DNA of 64,000 bases, from positions 62,001 through 126,000 of the forward strand of contig NZ_JAUQSW010000001.1 in NCBI RefSeq assembly GCF_030581075.1. Direction: 5' to 3'. Position 1 is the stretch's first letter, and every line of letters starts with the position of its first letter. The DNA comes from Hymenobacter cheonanensis (GTDB lineage Bacteria; Bacteroidota; Bacteroidia; Cytophagales; Hymenobacteraceae). The notes beneath the pieces are model-generated. The model worked only from the letters and a program-made list of their open reading frames with translations, was not told the DNA's origin and made no database searches. This document shows, in pieces, positions 1 to 8,503 of the stretch. Position numbers and translations under genes: made by a program.

Positions 1-22
1 GGTGCGGGCGGTAAAAAGAGTT

Positions 23-100
23 AAAAGCTAACCGTGACAAGTTGAAAGTGAAAGGCCTCAAAAGGCAGCCTCCATTTTCGACTTGTCACGGTTAGCTTTT
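23..100. repeat. Perfect 20-bp inverted repeat
   Basis: The arms at 23-42 (AAAAGCTAACCGTGACAAGT) and 81-100 are exact reverse complements, separated by 38 bases. The element ends 7 bases before the surE stop codon, so it is downstream of surE. It may act as a transcript-end hairpin or belong to the intergenic palindromes seen elsewhere in this window. There is no obvious T-run typical of an intrinsic terminator. Confidence 0.8.
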
Positions 101-107
101 GACGCTG

Positions 108-959
108 CTACTGCGCCGCGGGGCCGTAGTCTTCGCTGGGCATGGGCTGCGGGGGCGCGGCGGCGGGGCCGGCGGGCGGCAGGGCCAGCTGCCAGGCGTC
201 GGCCATGGCGGCCAGGCCCTGGTAGTTGGTGAGGTCGTACTGGCAGGGCACCACCGATACGTAGCCGGCGGCCAGCGCCGCCTCGTCGGTGTCGAGGCCG
301 GTGTCCTGGTTCACAAACTCGCCCAGCAGCCAGTAGTAGGGGCGGCGGTAGGGGTCGTGGCGCTGCTCGAAGCGCTCCTGCCACTTGGCGCGGGCCTGAC
401 GGGCCAGCCGGATGCCCTGGATGGGGCTATCGTTCTTCGGAATGTTGACGTTAAGGGCCGTGCCGGCCGGAATGCCGTGGGCCAGCGCCTGGCGGCACAC
501 CTCCAGCACCCAGGGCCCGACGTGCGAAAAATCGGCGTCGTGCCCATAGTCGCACAGCGAAAAGCCGATGGCGGGCAGCCCCTCAATGGCCGCCTCGATG
601 GCCGCCGACATGGTGCCCGAGTACAGCACATTCACCGCCGAGTTGGAGCCGTGGTTGATGCCCGACACTACGAGGTCGGGCCGGCGGCCTTCGAGCACGT
701 AGTGCTTGGCGATTTTGACGCAGTCGGCGGGCGTGCCGGTGCAGGCGTAGGCCGTCACGTCGGGCCCAAAAATATCGGATTTATCGAGCCGCAGCGGGTG
801 GCCGATGGTGATGGCGTGGCCCATGCCCGACTGCGGGCTGGCGGGCGCCACCACCACAATTTCGGCCTCAAGCTCGTGCATGAGGCGCACCAGGTGCGCA
901 ATACCGGGAGCCGTGAGGCTGTCGTCGTTGGAAATAAGAATGAGCGGACGGGCGGACAT
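108..959 (-). CDS. surE: 5'/3'-nucleotidase SurE
   Basis: SurE is a metal-dependent survival phosphatase that removes phosphate from nucleoside 5'- and 3'-monophosphates in the cytoplasm. The 283-residue protein has the N-terminal metal-binding NDD at 11-13, SPQSGMG at 41-47 and the diagnostic SGINHGSN at 99-106, all family hallmarks. Its length is slightly above the usual 250-265 because of a Pro/Ala-rich tail after about residue 255. The start is an ATG at 959. It is divergent from the M14 peptidase gene, with a palindromic repeat filling the space between them. The family call is secure; the tail has no assigned role. Confidence 0.96.
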   Translation of the reverse strand: MSARPLILISNDDSLTAPGIAHLVRLMHELEAEIVVVAPASPQSGMGHAITIGHPLRLDKSDIFGPDVTAYACTGTPADCVKIAKHYVLEGRRPDLVVSGINHGSNSAVNVLYSGTMSAAIEAAIEGLPAIGFSLCDYGHDADFSHVGPWVLEVCRQALAHGIPAGTALNVNIPKNDSPIQGIRLARQARAKWQERFEQRHDPYRRPYYWLLGEFVNQDTGLDTDEAALAAGYVSVVPCQYDLTNYQGLAAMADAWQLALPPAGPAAAPPQPMPSEDYGPAAQ

Positions 960-975
960 GAATCGAAAAAAGGGG

Positions 976-1070
976 TGTCATGCTGAACGCAGTGAAGCAT
1001 CTTGCGTGGCGCAGTAATCTTTAACGCAAGCAACGGGCGAGCAAGATGCTTCACTGCGTTCAGCATGACA
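976..1070. repeat. REP-like intergenic inverted repeat, copy 1
   Basis: The arms at 976-1005 and 1041-1070 are perfect 30-bp reverse complements beginning TGTCATGCTGAACGCAGTGA, with a 35-base loop. It belongs to the family with the core GTCATGCTGAG...GAAGCATCT found at five other places here. This copy carries a variant interior (AACGCAGT in place of AGCTTGCC) in both arms, so the arms have changed together. It lies between the divergent surE and M14 genes. Confidence 0.9.
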
Positions 1071-1111
1071 CGCTAGTGGGGTTCGTTGCTGGCAAAGGTA
1101 CTTTCGCCCCC

Positions 1112-2869
1112 ATGTTCCTCGCCTCGCTCCTGTTCGCCGCCTCGCTCCTCGCCGCCCCTAGCCCACCGCTCACTACGCCCTTCGAGCGCGACCCGCAGCA
1201 CAACACCACCGCCACCTACACCGAGTGCATAGCCTTTTACAAGGAGCTGGCCGCCGCCTACCCGGCCACCATGCAGCTGCGCGAGGCCGGCCCCACCGAC
1301 AGCGGCCAGCCCCTGCACGAGGTGGTGCTCTCGGCCGACGGCACCTTTGAGCCGGGGGCTAGCCGGGCCAAGGGCCGGCCGGTTTTATTCATCCAAAACG
1401 GCATTCACCCCGGCGAGCCCGAGGGCATCGACGCCAGCATGCTGCTGGCCCGCGACCTGCTGCGCGAGAAGAAATACCGCGCGCTGCTGAGCCAGGTTAC
1501 AGTCGTCATCATTCCGGCCTACAACATCGACGGCATGCTGAACCGCAACAGCACCACCCGCGTGAACCAGAACGGGCCGCGGGAATACGGCTTCCGGGGC
1601 AATGCGCGGCACCTCGATTTGAACCGCGACTTCATCAAGCAGGACTCGCGCAATGGGCGCTCGTTTGCGGAGCTGTTTCGGAAGTGGCGGCCCGAGATTT
1701 TTGTCGATACGCACACCTCCAACGGCGCTGACTATCAGTACACCATTACACTTATTCCGACCCAGTACAACAAGCTGGGCCCGGTGCTGGGGCCGTATCT
1801 GAAAGACAAGCTGCTGCCCGCCCTGTACAAAGGCATGGACCAGAAGCACTGGCCCCTGACGCCCTACGTGGACTTTGAGGGCGAAACGCCCGAGAGCGGC
1901 CTGCGCGCTTTTCTGGAAAGCCCGCGCTACTCGACTGGCTACGCGGCGCTCTTCAACAGCATCGGCTTCATGCCCGAAACGCACATGCTCAAGGCCTTCG
2001 GCCCCCGCGTGCGCGCCACCTACGATTTGCTCCTCACCTACGTGCAAACCGTGGCTAGCCAGGCCCCCGCGCTGCTGGCCGCCCGCGCCGCCGCCGATGC
2101 CGCCCTGGCCGCCCAAACGCAGTTTCCGCTGGCCTGGGCGCTCGATGAGCAGGCCAGCGGCACGGTGCAGTTTCGGGGCTACGAGGCCGGGCACAAGCCC
2201 AGCGCCGTGAGCGGGCAGCCGCGCCTCTACTACGACCGCGCTAGGCCCTACGTGCGGCCGGTGCCCTTCTACAACACCGCCCACGCCACGGTGGAAGTAA
2301 CGGCGCCCGACGCCTACGTGATTCCGGCCGAATGGACGGAAGTGCTTGACAAGCTGCGCCGCAACGGCGTGGTATTGCGCCCGCTAGCCCAGCCCCTGGC
2401 CGGCGCCCTCCAAACCTACACCGTGGAGGATTATAAAACCACCCCGCGCCCTTACGAAGGCCACTACCTGCACGCGCAGGTGAAGCTTGCTGCTTCTCAG
2501 GCGGCTCAGGCTACCCTGGCGCCCGGCTCTTACCTGGCGGTGCTAGCCGAGCAAGGCCCGGCCAAGCGCTACCTGGTCGAGACGCTGGAGCCGCAGGCCA
2601 CCGACTCATTCTTTGCCTGGGGGTTTTTCGACAGCATCTTGCAGCAGAAAGAGCACTACTCCGACTATGTGTTTGAGGACCTGGCGGCCGAGTTTCTGAC
2701 TAAAAACCCCGCCGTGCGCCAAGAGCTGGAAGCCAGGAAAAAAGCCGACCCGGCTTTTGCCGCCAGCGGCCCCGCCCAGCTCGAATGGGTGTATCAGCAT
2801 TCGCCCTATGCCGAGGCCGGCTACCGCCGCTACCCGGTGCTGCGCTGGGTGGGGCCGGTGCCGCGCTAG
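1112..2869 (+). CDS. Secreted M14-family zinc carboxypeptidase
   Basis: This is a 585-residue exported metallopeptidase. A signal peptide (MFLASLLFAASLLAAP) precedes the M14 domain. Zinc ligands are visible as HPGE (H99, E102) and a later His in VDTHTSNG (H201), with the family's LDLNRDF motif in between. It probably trims C-terminal residues of peptides outside the cytoplasm. I chose the ATG at 1112 because it gives a proper signal peptide; an earlier in-frame ATG at 1046 lies inside the palindromic repeat. A weak -7 element, TACTTTCG, sits at about 1099-1106. The region after about residue 340 resembles nothing I can name. The substrate is unknown. Confidence 0.88.
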   Translation: MFLASLLFAASLLAAPSPPLTTPFERDPQHNTTATYTECIAFYKELAAAYPATMQLREAGPTDSGQPLHEVVLSADGTFEPGASRAKGRPVLFIQNGIHPGEPEGIDASMLLARDLLREKKYRALLSQVTVVIIPAYNIDGMLNRNSTTRVNQNGPREYGFRGNARHLDLNRDFIKQDSRNGRSFAELFRKWRPEIFVDTHTSNGADYQYTITLIPTQYNKLGPVLGPYLKDKLLPALYKGMDQKHWPLTPYVDFEGETPESGLRAFLESPRYSTGYAALFNSIGFMPETHMLKAFGPRVRATYDLLLTYVQTVASQAPALLAARAAADAALAAQTQFPLAWALDEQASGTVQFRGYEAGHKPSAVSGQPRLYYDRARPYVRPVPFYNTAHATVEVTAPDAYVIPAEWTEVLDKLRRNGVVLRPLAQPLAGALQTYTVEDYKTTPRPYEGHYLHAQVKLAASQAAQATLAPGSYLAVLAEQGPAKRYLVETLEPQATDSFFAWGFFDSILQQKEHYSDYVFEDLAAEFLTKNPAVRQELEARKKADPAFAASGPAQLEWVYQHSPYAEAGYRRYPVLRWVGPVPR

Positions 2870-2914
2870 GCCACCCTGAGGCATTCCTTTACTAATCAGC
2901 CTACTTCTAAAGCC

Positions 2915-2942
2915 AACGGCCACCCTGCACAGGGTGGCCGTT
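2915..2942. terminator. Hairpin between convergent genes
   Basis: A perfect 12-bp stem (AACGGCCACCCT with its complement) closes a 4-base loop, followed on the plus strand by TAGTATTTT. It lies between the ends of the M14 peptidase gene and the oppositely oriented BLUF gene, so it may terminate both transcripts. Confidence 0.7.
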
Positions 2943-2970
2943 AGTATTTTAGGCGGGGTGCGGGGCTGCG

Positions 2971-3435
2971 CTAGGCGGCCACCGGCAGCGGCTGGGCAAA
3001 GCTGCTGAGGAAGCGCCGCAGCGCTTCGGGCACGTGCACCACCAGGCTAAAGGGACTGATGCGGCCGGGCTGCTGGGCTAGCGGCAGGTAGCCGGTGGTG
3101 GTGCGCAAATCCTGGGTGGCGGCGGGCACGAAACCCATGCGCCAGTCCGGAAACATGCGGCCCTGGGCCGGCCCCTCGTGCAGCACAAAGGCGTGCTTGT
3201 GGCGCGGGTCGCGGGCAATGCGGGCGTAGAGCGCGTCAATCTCATCGCGCGGGCCCTCAATTACTTGCACAAACTCCTTGGTATCGGCGGCGTAGAGCAG
3301 CAGGCCCGTGAGGCGGTGGTCTTGGTTGTGGGCGCGGGCCTGGCGCAGCAGGTCGGCCAAGGCCTCGGGCGGCATGCCATCGCCGGTAGCCAGGCTGTGG
3401 TAAATAATCTGGTAGAGCGGCTGGGGGGCAAGCAT
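2971..3435 (-). CDS. BLUF-domain blue-light sensor
   Basis: This is a single-domain flavin photoreceptor of 154 residues. The key BLUF residues are present: the flavin-facing Tyr in YQIIYHS (Y12), Asn in AHNQ (N37), Gln in FVQVIEG (Q57), the DPRH motif and the Trp in FPDWRM (W98). BLUF domains bind FAD and signal through a hydrogen-bond switch. There is no output domain, so it must act through a partner. The ATG at 3435 starts just before the domain; a TTG upstream (3486) would add 17 unlikely residues. It follows ribBA on the same strand with 75 bases between them, which links a flavin sensor to riboflavin synthesis. Confidence 0.92.
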   Translation of the reverse strand: MLAPQPLYQIIYHSLATGDGMPPEALADLLRQARAHNQDHRLTGLLLYAADTKEFVQVIEGPRDEIDALYARIARDPRHKHAFVLHEGPAQGRMFPDWRMGFVPAATQDLRTTTGYLPLAQQPGRISPFSLVVHVPEALRRFLSSFAQPLPVAA

Positions 3436-3510
3436 GAACGCAGCAGACGTAGTAATACAGCCTTCTATACGAAGCTTGCCCCCCAAACAGTTCAGAAAAA
3501 GCGCGCGGGG

Positions 3511-4734
3511 CTAGGCCGCCGTGTCGGGCGTTATCGTTTGCAAAATATCGTGGCCCATTTTGTCGCGCTTGGTGGTGAGGTAGCTCTGGTTGTGCCGGTT
3601 GGGCGCGATTTCGATGGGCACGGTGTCTACGATTTCGATGCCGTAGGCGCTGAGGCCGGTGCGCTTCTTGGGGTTGTTGGTGAGCAAGCGCAGCTGGCGC
3701 AGGCCCAGGTCGCGCAGAATGGCGGCGCCCACGCCGTAGTCGCGCTCATCGCCCCGGAAGCCCAGGTCCTCGTTGGCCTGCACGGTGTCGCGGCCGGCTT
3801 CCTGCAACTTGTAGGCTTTCAGCTTATTGAGCAGGCCAATGCCCCGGCCCTCCTGGTTCATGTAGATAATGGCGCCGCGGCCTTCGCGGTTTATCTGCTC
3901 CATGGCCTGGTGCAGCTGCGGGCCGCAGTCGCAGCGGCACGAGCCGAAGATATCGCCCGTGATGCACGAGCTGTGCACGCGCACCAGCACCGGCTCGGGG
4001 CCGCTGATGTCGCCCTTCACCAGGGCCAGGTGCTGGGCGCCGTTCGAGCGCTGGGTGTAGGCGTAGAGGTCGAAGTCGCCGTGGGCGGTGGGCATCTTCA
4101 CCGTTATCTCGCGCTGAATGAGGCTTTCCTGAGCTAGCCGGTACTTGATGAGGTCCTGCACCGAAATCAGCTTGAGGCCCCACTGCTCGGCCACTTTTTC
4201 GAGGTCGGGCAGGCGCGCCATCTCGCCGTCTTCCTTCAGAATCTCGACCAGCACGCCGGCCGGCTCGAAGCCGGCTAGCCTAGCCAGGTCCACGGCCGCC
4301 TCGGTGTGGCCGGCGCGGCGTAGCACGCCTTCCTTACGGGCCTTGAGCGGAAAAATGTGGCCCGGCTTGCCCAGGTCCTCGGGCTTGGTGGCAGGGTCGA
4401 TGAGCGCCAGGATAGTCTTGGAGCGGTCGGAAGCCGAGATGCCGGTGGTTACGCCGTTGGTCAGCAAATCGACCGATACCGTGAAGGGCGTGGCGTGCAG
4501 GGCCGTGTTGCGGCCCACCATCAGGTCGAGGCCTAGCTCGTCGCAGCGCTCGGCGGTGAGGGGCGCGCACACAAGCCCGCGCCCGTGGGTGGCCATGAAG
4601 TTGATAACCTCGGGCGTGGCCGAGCGGGCGGCGCAGATGAAGTCGCCTTCGTTTTCGCGGTCTTCGTCATCAACCACAATAACGACCTTGCCGGCGCGGA
4701 TGTCTTCGATGGCGGATTCTATGGTATCGAGCAT
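3511..4734 (-). CDS. ribBA: Bifunctional DHBP synthase / GTP cyclohydrolase II
   Basis: This enzyme makes both early precursors of riboflavin. The N-terminal RibB half (about 1-205) turns ribulose 5-phosphate into 3,4-dihydroxy-2-butanone 4-phosphate and shows [10 protein letters not shown] at 22-31 and the metal-site THGRG. The C-terminal RibA half (about 206-400) opens GTP and carries the zinc cysteines in [17 protein letters not shown], plus [10 protein letters not shown] and TNNPKK. The length of 407 is normal for the fusion. The start is an ATG at 4734. The BLUF sensor gene lies downstream on the same strand. No FMN riboswitch is recognisable in the 130 bases upstream. Confidence 0.97.
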   Translation of the reverse strand: MLDTIESAIEDIRAGKVVIVVDDEDRENEGDFICAARSATPEVINFMATHGRGLVCAPLTAERCDELGLDLMVGRNTALHATPFTVSVDLLTNGVTTGISASDRSKTILALIDPATKPEDLGKPGHIFPLKARKEGVLRRAGHTEAAVDLARLAGFEPAGVLVEILKEDGEMARLPDLEKVAEQWGLKLISVQDLIKYRLAQESLIQREITVKMPTAHGDFDLYAYTQRSNGAQHLALVKGDISGPEPVLVRVHSSCITGDIFGSCRCDCGPQLHQAMEQINREGRGAIIYMNQEGRGIGLLNKLKAYKLQEAGRDTVQANEDLGFRGDERDYGVGAAILRDLGLRQLRLLTNNPKKRTGLSAYGIEIVDTVPIEIAPNRHNQSYLTTKRDKMGHDILQTITPDTAA

Positions 4735-4742
4735 ACAATGTG

Positions 4743-4762
4743 CGGTAAGCTTCAGCTTGCCG
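4743..4762. repeat. Short GGTAAGCTT/AGCTTGCC palindrome
   Basis: An imperfect hairpin (CGGTAAGCTT, C, AGCTTGCCG) lies just upstream of the ribBA start. Its sequence matches the larger inverted repeat at 4805-4878 and the small one at 44194-44213. Confidence 0.6.
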
Positions 4763-4804
4763 TGGAGTTAAGAATAGAGAGTAACCAGCTAAGGGCAACT
4801 TCGT

Positions 4805-4878
4805 TTTGTAGGGTAAGCTTTAGCTTGCTGGCGCCCGCCACGTTGCTAGCGCTGGCAAGCTAAAGCTTACCCTACAAA
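4805..4878. repeat. 24-bp inverted repeat overlapping a gene end
   Basis: The arms at 4805-4828 and 4855-4878 are perfect reverse complements (core GGGTAAGCTTTAGCTTGC) around a 26-base loop. The right arm supplies the last codons and the TAA stop of the glycosyltransferase gene that ends at 4867. Related sequences occur at 4743-4762 and 44194-44213. Confidence 0.85.
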
Positions 4879-6048
4879 CAGCGCCTCCAGCCGAGCGGTG
4901 GCGGCGGCCCAGTCGTAGGTTTCGGCCACAAAGGTGCGGCCGGCGGCGGCAAGCCGGGCGGCGGCGGCTTGGTCGGCGAGTAGGCTAGCCAGGGCATTGG
5001 CGAGGGCCGGCGCGCCGTCGGCCACTAGCAGATGCTGGCCGGGTGCACCCCGCAAGGCATTGTTGGCCAGCGGGGTTGTGACGCAGGGCAGCTGCATGGC
5101 CATCGCCTCCAAAAGCTTGTTTTGCAGGCCCGTGCCCACGCGCATGGGCGCCACAAAAACCCGTGCCCCCGCGTAGGCGGTGCGGATATCGGGCAGCCAG
5201 CCGCTCACGGCCACGCCGGGGCGGCGGGCCAGGGCCTGCACGCGCGGGGCGGGGCTAGTGCCGGCCACCAGCAGGCGGGCGCCGGGGTGCTGCTGCTGCA
5301 CCAGGGGCAATATTTCCTCGGCCAGCCAGCAGGCGGCGTCCACGTTGGGATGGTAGCCCATATTGCCGCAAAAGAGCAGGTCGTGCGTTTTGGGAGCTAG
5401 CGGCTGGGGCTGAAAGTAATTGAGCGCGATGCCGTTGGGCACGATGGTAATGGCTTCGTTATCAGCGTGCGGAATGAGCTGGCGGTCCTGGTCGCTGATG
5501 ATTGTGTGGTGCCGAAACCAGCCAAACGCCGCTGCCTCGTAGGCGGCCAGGCGGCTAGCCTCCAGGGCCAGCACCGGGCGCTGCCAGGCCGGGGCGGTGG
5601 CCGCCCGCCGCGCCATGCCCGCCGAGAACACGTCCATATAATCGAGCGTCATGGGCACCTGGCCAACATGGGCGCGCAGGTACTCGGCCATGCGAATAAG
5701 CTGGCAGTACACGTGGGTGGGCCGAAACTCAGCTACGAGCTTATTGACTAAAAGCTGGGCCGTTTTTTCGTAGAAATACCCTACCTGCAAGGGCCGGCCG
5801 GCCGTGGCCAGGGCCCGCGCCAGGCCCCGCCCCCGCGCCACCTTGCCCAGCTGGTGCACGTGCAGGCCGCCCCGGCACAGCGGGCGCACAGCGGCCAGCG
5901 CCTCCGCTGCCACAGCCTCATCGCTAAGGGCTAGCAGGCAAATTTCGTGGCCCTGCCCGGCCAGGTAGCGCAGCTGGTGGTAGGCCCGCAGCTTGTCGCC
6001 CTTGTCGAGCGGATACGGAAAGCGGGACAGGAGCACCAGTATTTTCAT
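4867..6048 (-). CDS. GT4-like glycosyltransferase
   Basis: This is a 393-residue GT-B glycosyltransferase, probably cytoplasmic and acting on cell-surface glycans. The N-terminus MKILVLLSRFPYPLDKGD has the acceptor-domain pattern of the group that includes the exosortase-linked TIGR03087 enzymes. The donor half shows VPNGI, GNMGYHPNVDA and the nucleotide-sugar motif GTGLQNKLLEAMA. The start at 6048 is supported by a -7 element at 6058-6065, 9 bases upstream. The gene follows a second glycosyltransferase on the same strand, 53 bases away, but has its own promoter-like element. Its stop codon lies inside an inverted repeat. Sugar and acceptor are unknown. Confidence 0.88.
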   Translation of the reverse strand: MKILVLLSRFPYPLDKGDKLRAYHQLRYLAGQGHEICLLALSDEAVAAEALAAVRPLCRGGLHVHQLGKVARGRGLARALATAGRPLQVGYFYEKTAQLLVNKLVAEFRPTHVYCQLIRMAEYLRAHVGQVPMTLDYMDVFSAGMARRAATAPAWQRPVLALEASRLAAYEAAAFGWFRHHTIISDQDRQLIPHADNEAITIVPNGIALNYFQPQPLAPKTHDLLFCGNMGYHPNVDAACWLAEEILPLVQQQHPGARLLVAGTSPAPRVQALARRPGVAVSGWLPDIRTAYAGARVFVAPMRVGTGLQNKLLEAMAMQLPCVTTPLANNALRGAPGQHLLVADGAPALANALASLLADQAAAARLAAAGRTFVAETYDWAAATARLEALFVG

Positions 6049-6057
6049 TGCGTGCCG

Positions 6058-6065
6058 CAAAGGTA
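6058..6065 (-). promoter_or_regulatory. -7 promoter element TACCTTTG
   Basis: A full match to the Bacteroidota -7 consensus TAnnTTTG lies 9 bases before the ATG of the glycosyltransferase at 4867-6048, predicting a very short leader. Confidence 0.7.
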
Positions 6066-6101
6066 AAGCGGCCGGGCGGGCCGTTTTGCTTGGGATTGGG
6101 G

Positions 6102-7343
6102 CTAGCCGGCGGCCGCGGGCCGCCCCGCCCCCACCTGGGCATACAGTGCCTCGAAGCGCTGGGTCACGCGGCGGTTGTCGTAGACTTCGGCGGCGGTGCG
6201 GGCGGCTTCGGCGCCGAGGGCGGCTACCGGCAGGCGGCCGTGGTAGTAGTCGCGCAGGGCCTGCTGCCAGGCGGCGGCCGTGTCGCGCAGCACAATGTCG
6301 TGGCCGTCGCGCACGGCAATGCCTTCGGCCCCGATGCCGGTGCTCAAAATGCACTTACCCAAGGCCATGCCTTCGATGATTTTGACGCGCATGCCACCGC
6401 CGCTCAGCAGCGGCACCAGCATCAGGTCATATTGCCGCATGAAGGCGGCAGCTGACTCCACAAAGCCGTGGATGAATACGTTGTCCTGGCCCCGGGGGCG
6501 GCTGGTGAGGTGGCCGGGCGGCGCCACGCCCGCCACGTGCAGCTCCAGCTCGGGCAGCTCGGCGTGGATGGCCGGCCACACCTCGCGCAGCAGCCAGTCG
6601 AGCCCTTCGAGGTTGGGCAGCCAGTTGAGCGAGCCTATCATGAACACGGTGCGCGGCTGGGGCGGCTGGCTAGGGTCGGGTTGGAAAGAGCCCATCTCGA
6701 CGGCGGCCGGGATGAGGGCGATAGGTTCGGGGCAGCCCAGTTCCTTTAGGCGGATAATGTCTTCTTCGGTAATGGCCGCAATGGCGTCGAAAAATCCTAA
6801 GTACTCCTCCTCGAAGCTGCGCATCCGGGCGGCCAAATGCGTGAGATACCAGCGCTTGAGCAGGTTTTTTTTTCCCGCCGCCAGCCGCTCCCAAATGACG
6901 TACTCAATGTTGTGCGCTCGTAGTACAGTAACCGTCTTTTCAGGAAACAATTCCTCAGAATACAGCCACTCATTATACCATGCTACGAATGTGCCTTCGT
7001 ATTGAATTACCTCGAAATTTTCCGTTTGCAGCAGCCCAATAAGCACGTCCAGCACCTTGGAATTGATAAACCGCTCCACGTTATAAGGCGCTTTTGAAAG
7101 CAGCAGATTCTGCAACGCCTTGAGCGGCTTCAGGCTGGTATCTACGTCCACCGTTACGAGCCGGAAATTCGGCCCCAGGTGGGCTAGCACATCGGCCGGC
7201 TGGTGGTGCTTGGGGGTGTTGATGGCCAGCATCGTGACGCGGTGCCCGGCATCTAGTAACCCCTTCGTGATGTTATAAATCCCGATTGCGCCGCCGTCGT
7301 GCAGCGGAAACGGCACGCGCGGGCTTACCTGAAGAATATGCAT
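6102..7343 (-). CDS. GT4-family glycosyltransferase
   Basis: This is a 413-residue GT-B glycosyltransferase. The N-terminal domain begins MHILQVSPRVPFPLHDGGA with a glycine-rich acceptor-side loop. The C-terminal half has GSLNWLPNLEG, the family E-x7-E-like segment GGGMRVKIIEGMA and GAEGI, as expected for nucleotide-sugar binding in GT4 enzymes. It stands upstream of another glycosyltransferase on the same strand, suggesting joint work on a polysaccharide or glycolipid. The ATG at 7343 is supported by a perfect -7 element 7 bases upstream. Codon use in the N-terminal half (about 6850-7150) is more AT-rich than in the neighbours. Confidence 0.9.
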   Translation of the reverse strand: MHILQVSPRVPFPLHDGGAIGIYNITKGLLDAGHRVTMLAINTPKHHQPADVLAHLGPNFRLVTVDVDTSLKPLKALQNLLLSKAPYNVERFINSKVLDVLIGLLQTENFEVIQYEGTFVAWYNEWLYSEELFPEKTVTVLRAHNIEYVIWERLAAGKKNLLKRWYLTHLAARMRSFEEEYLGFFDAIAAITEEDIIRLKELGCPEPIALIPAAVEMGSFQPDPSQPPQPRTVFMIGSLNWLPNLEGLDWLLREVWPAIHAELPELELHVAGVAPPGHLTSRPRGQDNVFIHGFVESAAAFMRQYDLMLVPLLSGGGMRVKIIEGMALGKCILSTGIGAEGIAVRDGHDIVLRDTAAAWQQALRDYYHGRLPVAALGAEAARTAAEVYDNRRVTQRFEALYAQVGAGRPAAAG

Positions 7344-7350
7344 AAGGCCA

Positions 7351-7358
7351 CAAAACTA
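7351..7358 (-). promoter_or_regulatory. -7 promoter element TAGTTTTG
   Basis: A full TAnnTTTG match stands 7 bases before the ATG of the glycosyltransferase at 6102-7343, so the transcript would be nearly leaderless. Confidence 0.7.
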
Positions 7359-7403
7359 GGGAGGCTAGCGGCGCGGCCTTTATAGGCGGCAGCGCCAACC
7401 ACA

Positions 7404-7423
7404 CGCGGACTACAAAGTCCGCG
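7404..7423. repeat. Small CGCGGACT hairpin
   Basis: An 8-bp stem, CGCGGACT / AGTCCGCG, closes an ACAA loop and is followed on the plus strand by CTACGTTTTT. It lies between the end of the potassium channel gene and the start of the glycosyltransferase gene, both on the minus strand. On that strand it lacks a trailing T-run, so a repeat is more likely than a terminator. Confidence 0.55.
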
Positions 7424-7434
7424 CTACGTTTTTG

Positions 7435-8454
7435 CTACTTAAACTGCTGGTGCAGCGATTGAATCTGGGCCTCGTTGCCGAGCACCAGCAGCACGTCGCC
7501 GGCGGCGGTGCGGTAGTCGGCGGCGGGGCTTACTTCCAGCTCGCCGCCCTGGCCCCGGCGCAGGGCAATAATGGTGGCGCCGGTGCGCGAGCGCACGTCG
7601 AGTTCGCGGATGCTCTGGCCGCGCAGGCTGGGCTTCAACTCGTTGAAGGGCAGCTCTTCGAGGCGCAGCTTATTGGGGTCGAGGCCCGAAATCATGTCCA
7701 GAAAGCGAATTACCTCGGGGCGAATGACGAGGTTGGCCATGTGCGAGCCCCCGATTTCATCGGGCAGCACTACCGAATTGGCCCCGGCCGAGATGAGCTT
7801 GCTCACGCTGCTGCGGGCGCTGGCCCGCGCAATAATGAGAATGTTAGGATTCAGCTCGCGGGCCGAGAGGGCCACAAATACGTTGTCGGCATCTTTGGGC
7901 AGCGCCGTAATGAGGGCCCTGGCGTGCGCAATGCCAGCCTGGCGCAGGGTGCTATCGAGGGTGGCATCGCCGAAAACGGCCGGAATCTGGTGGCCAATGG
8001 CGTCGTTGGCAGCGGCTACCAACTGCTGGTTTTGCTCCACTATCACGGCGCGGGTGCCGCTGTGGCGCAGCTCGTCGTAGGCCTTGAAGCCGTTGCGGCC
8101 GAAGCCGCAAACAATGACGTGGTCGCGAAAGCTCTTGATTTCCTGGTCGGCGCGAATCATGCGAAAAAGGTGGCGCAGCTCGCCGTCAAAAATGTACGTG
8201 GTGAGCACCGACACGAGGTAGGCTACCACCAGCAGGTTAAACAGAATATAAAACGAGACGAAGATGCGCCCGGTGTCGGACAGCGGGTGCACTTCGCCAA
8301 AGCCCACCGTGGAGGCCGTTATCACCGTCATGTAGAAGGCGTCGATAAACGGGTAGTTTTCGAGCAGCATAAAGCCGCCCACCCCCACCGCAAAGCTGAA
8401 CACGAGCAGCCCCAGGGCTAGCCACAGGCGTGAGAGGTTTAGTTGTTTAATCAT
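7435..8454 (-). CDS. Potassium channel with RCK (TrkA-N/TrkA-C) domains
   Basis: This is a 339-residue, two-helix K+ channel of the MthK type. Transmembrane segments at about 10-31 and 63-88 flank the pore loop with filter TVGFGE (49-54), a variant of TVGYGD. A cytoplasmic RCK_N domain follows with the nucleotide-binding CGFGRNG (116-122). An RCK_C domain (about 255-338) contains the LRGQSIRELDVRSRTGATII pattern. Such channels are gated by ligands at the RCK ring. The ATG at 8454 begins at the first helix. The neighbours give no functional clue. Which ligand gates it cannot be read from sequence. Confidence 0.94.
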   Translation of the reverse strand: MIKQLNLSRLWLALGLLVFSFAVGVGGFMLLENYPFIDAFYMTVITASTVGFGEVHPLSDTGRIFVSFYILFNLLVVAYLVSVLTTYIFDGELRHLFRMIRADQEIKSFRDHVIVCGFGRNGFKAYDELRHSGTRAVIVEQNQQLVAAANDAIGHQIPAVFGDATLDSTLRQAGIAHARALITALPKDADNVFVALSARELNPNILIIARASARSSVSKLISAGANSVVLPDEIGGSHMANLVIRPEVIRFLDMISGLDPNKLRLEELPFNELKPSLRGQSIRELDVRSRTGATIIALRRGQGGELEVSPAADYRTAAGDVLLVLGNEAQIQSLHQQFK

Positions 8455-8503
8455 TTAAAAAGGTTACATAGACATTCGTTTCTCGGGATGTTACCCAAAA
8501 TAC

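Noticed and set aside
1046..1111. Upstream in-frame ATG for the first M14 peptidase
   Set aside because: It lies inside the palindromic repeat and would place the signal peptide in the interior of the protein; the ATG at 1112 gives a normal signal sequence.
4735..4866. Possible FMN riboswitch before ribBA
   Set aside because: The space is filled by inverted repeats of another kind, and no AGGGTGA..-type conserved FMN-box segments are seen.
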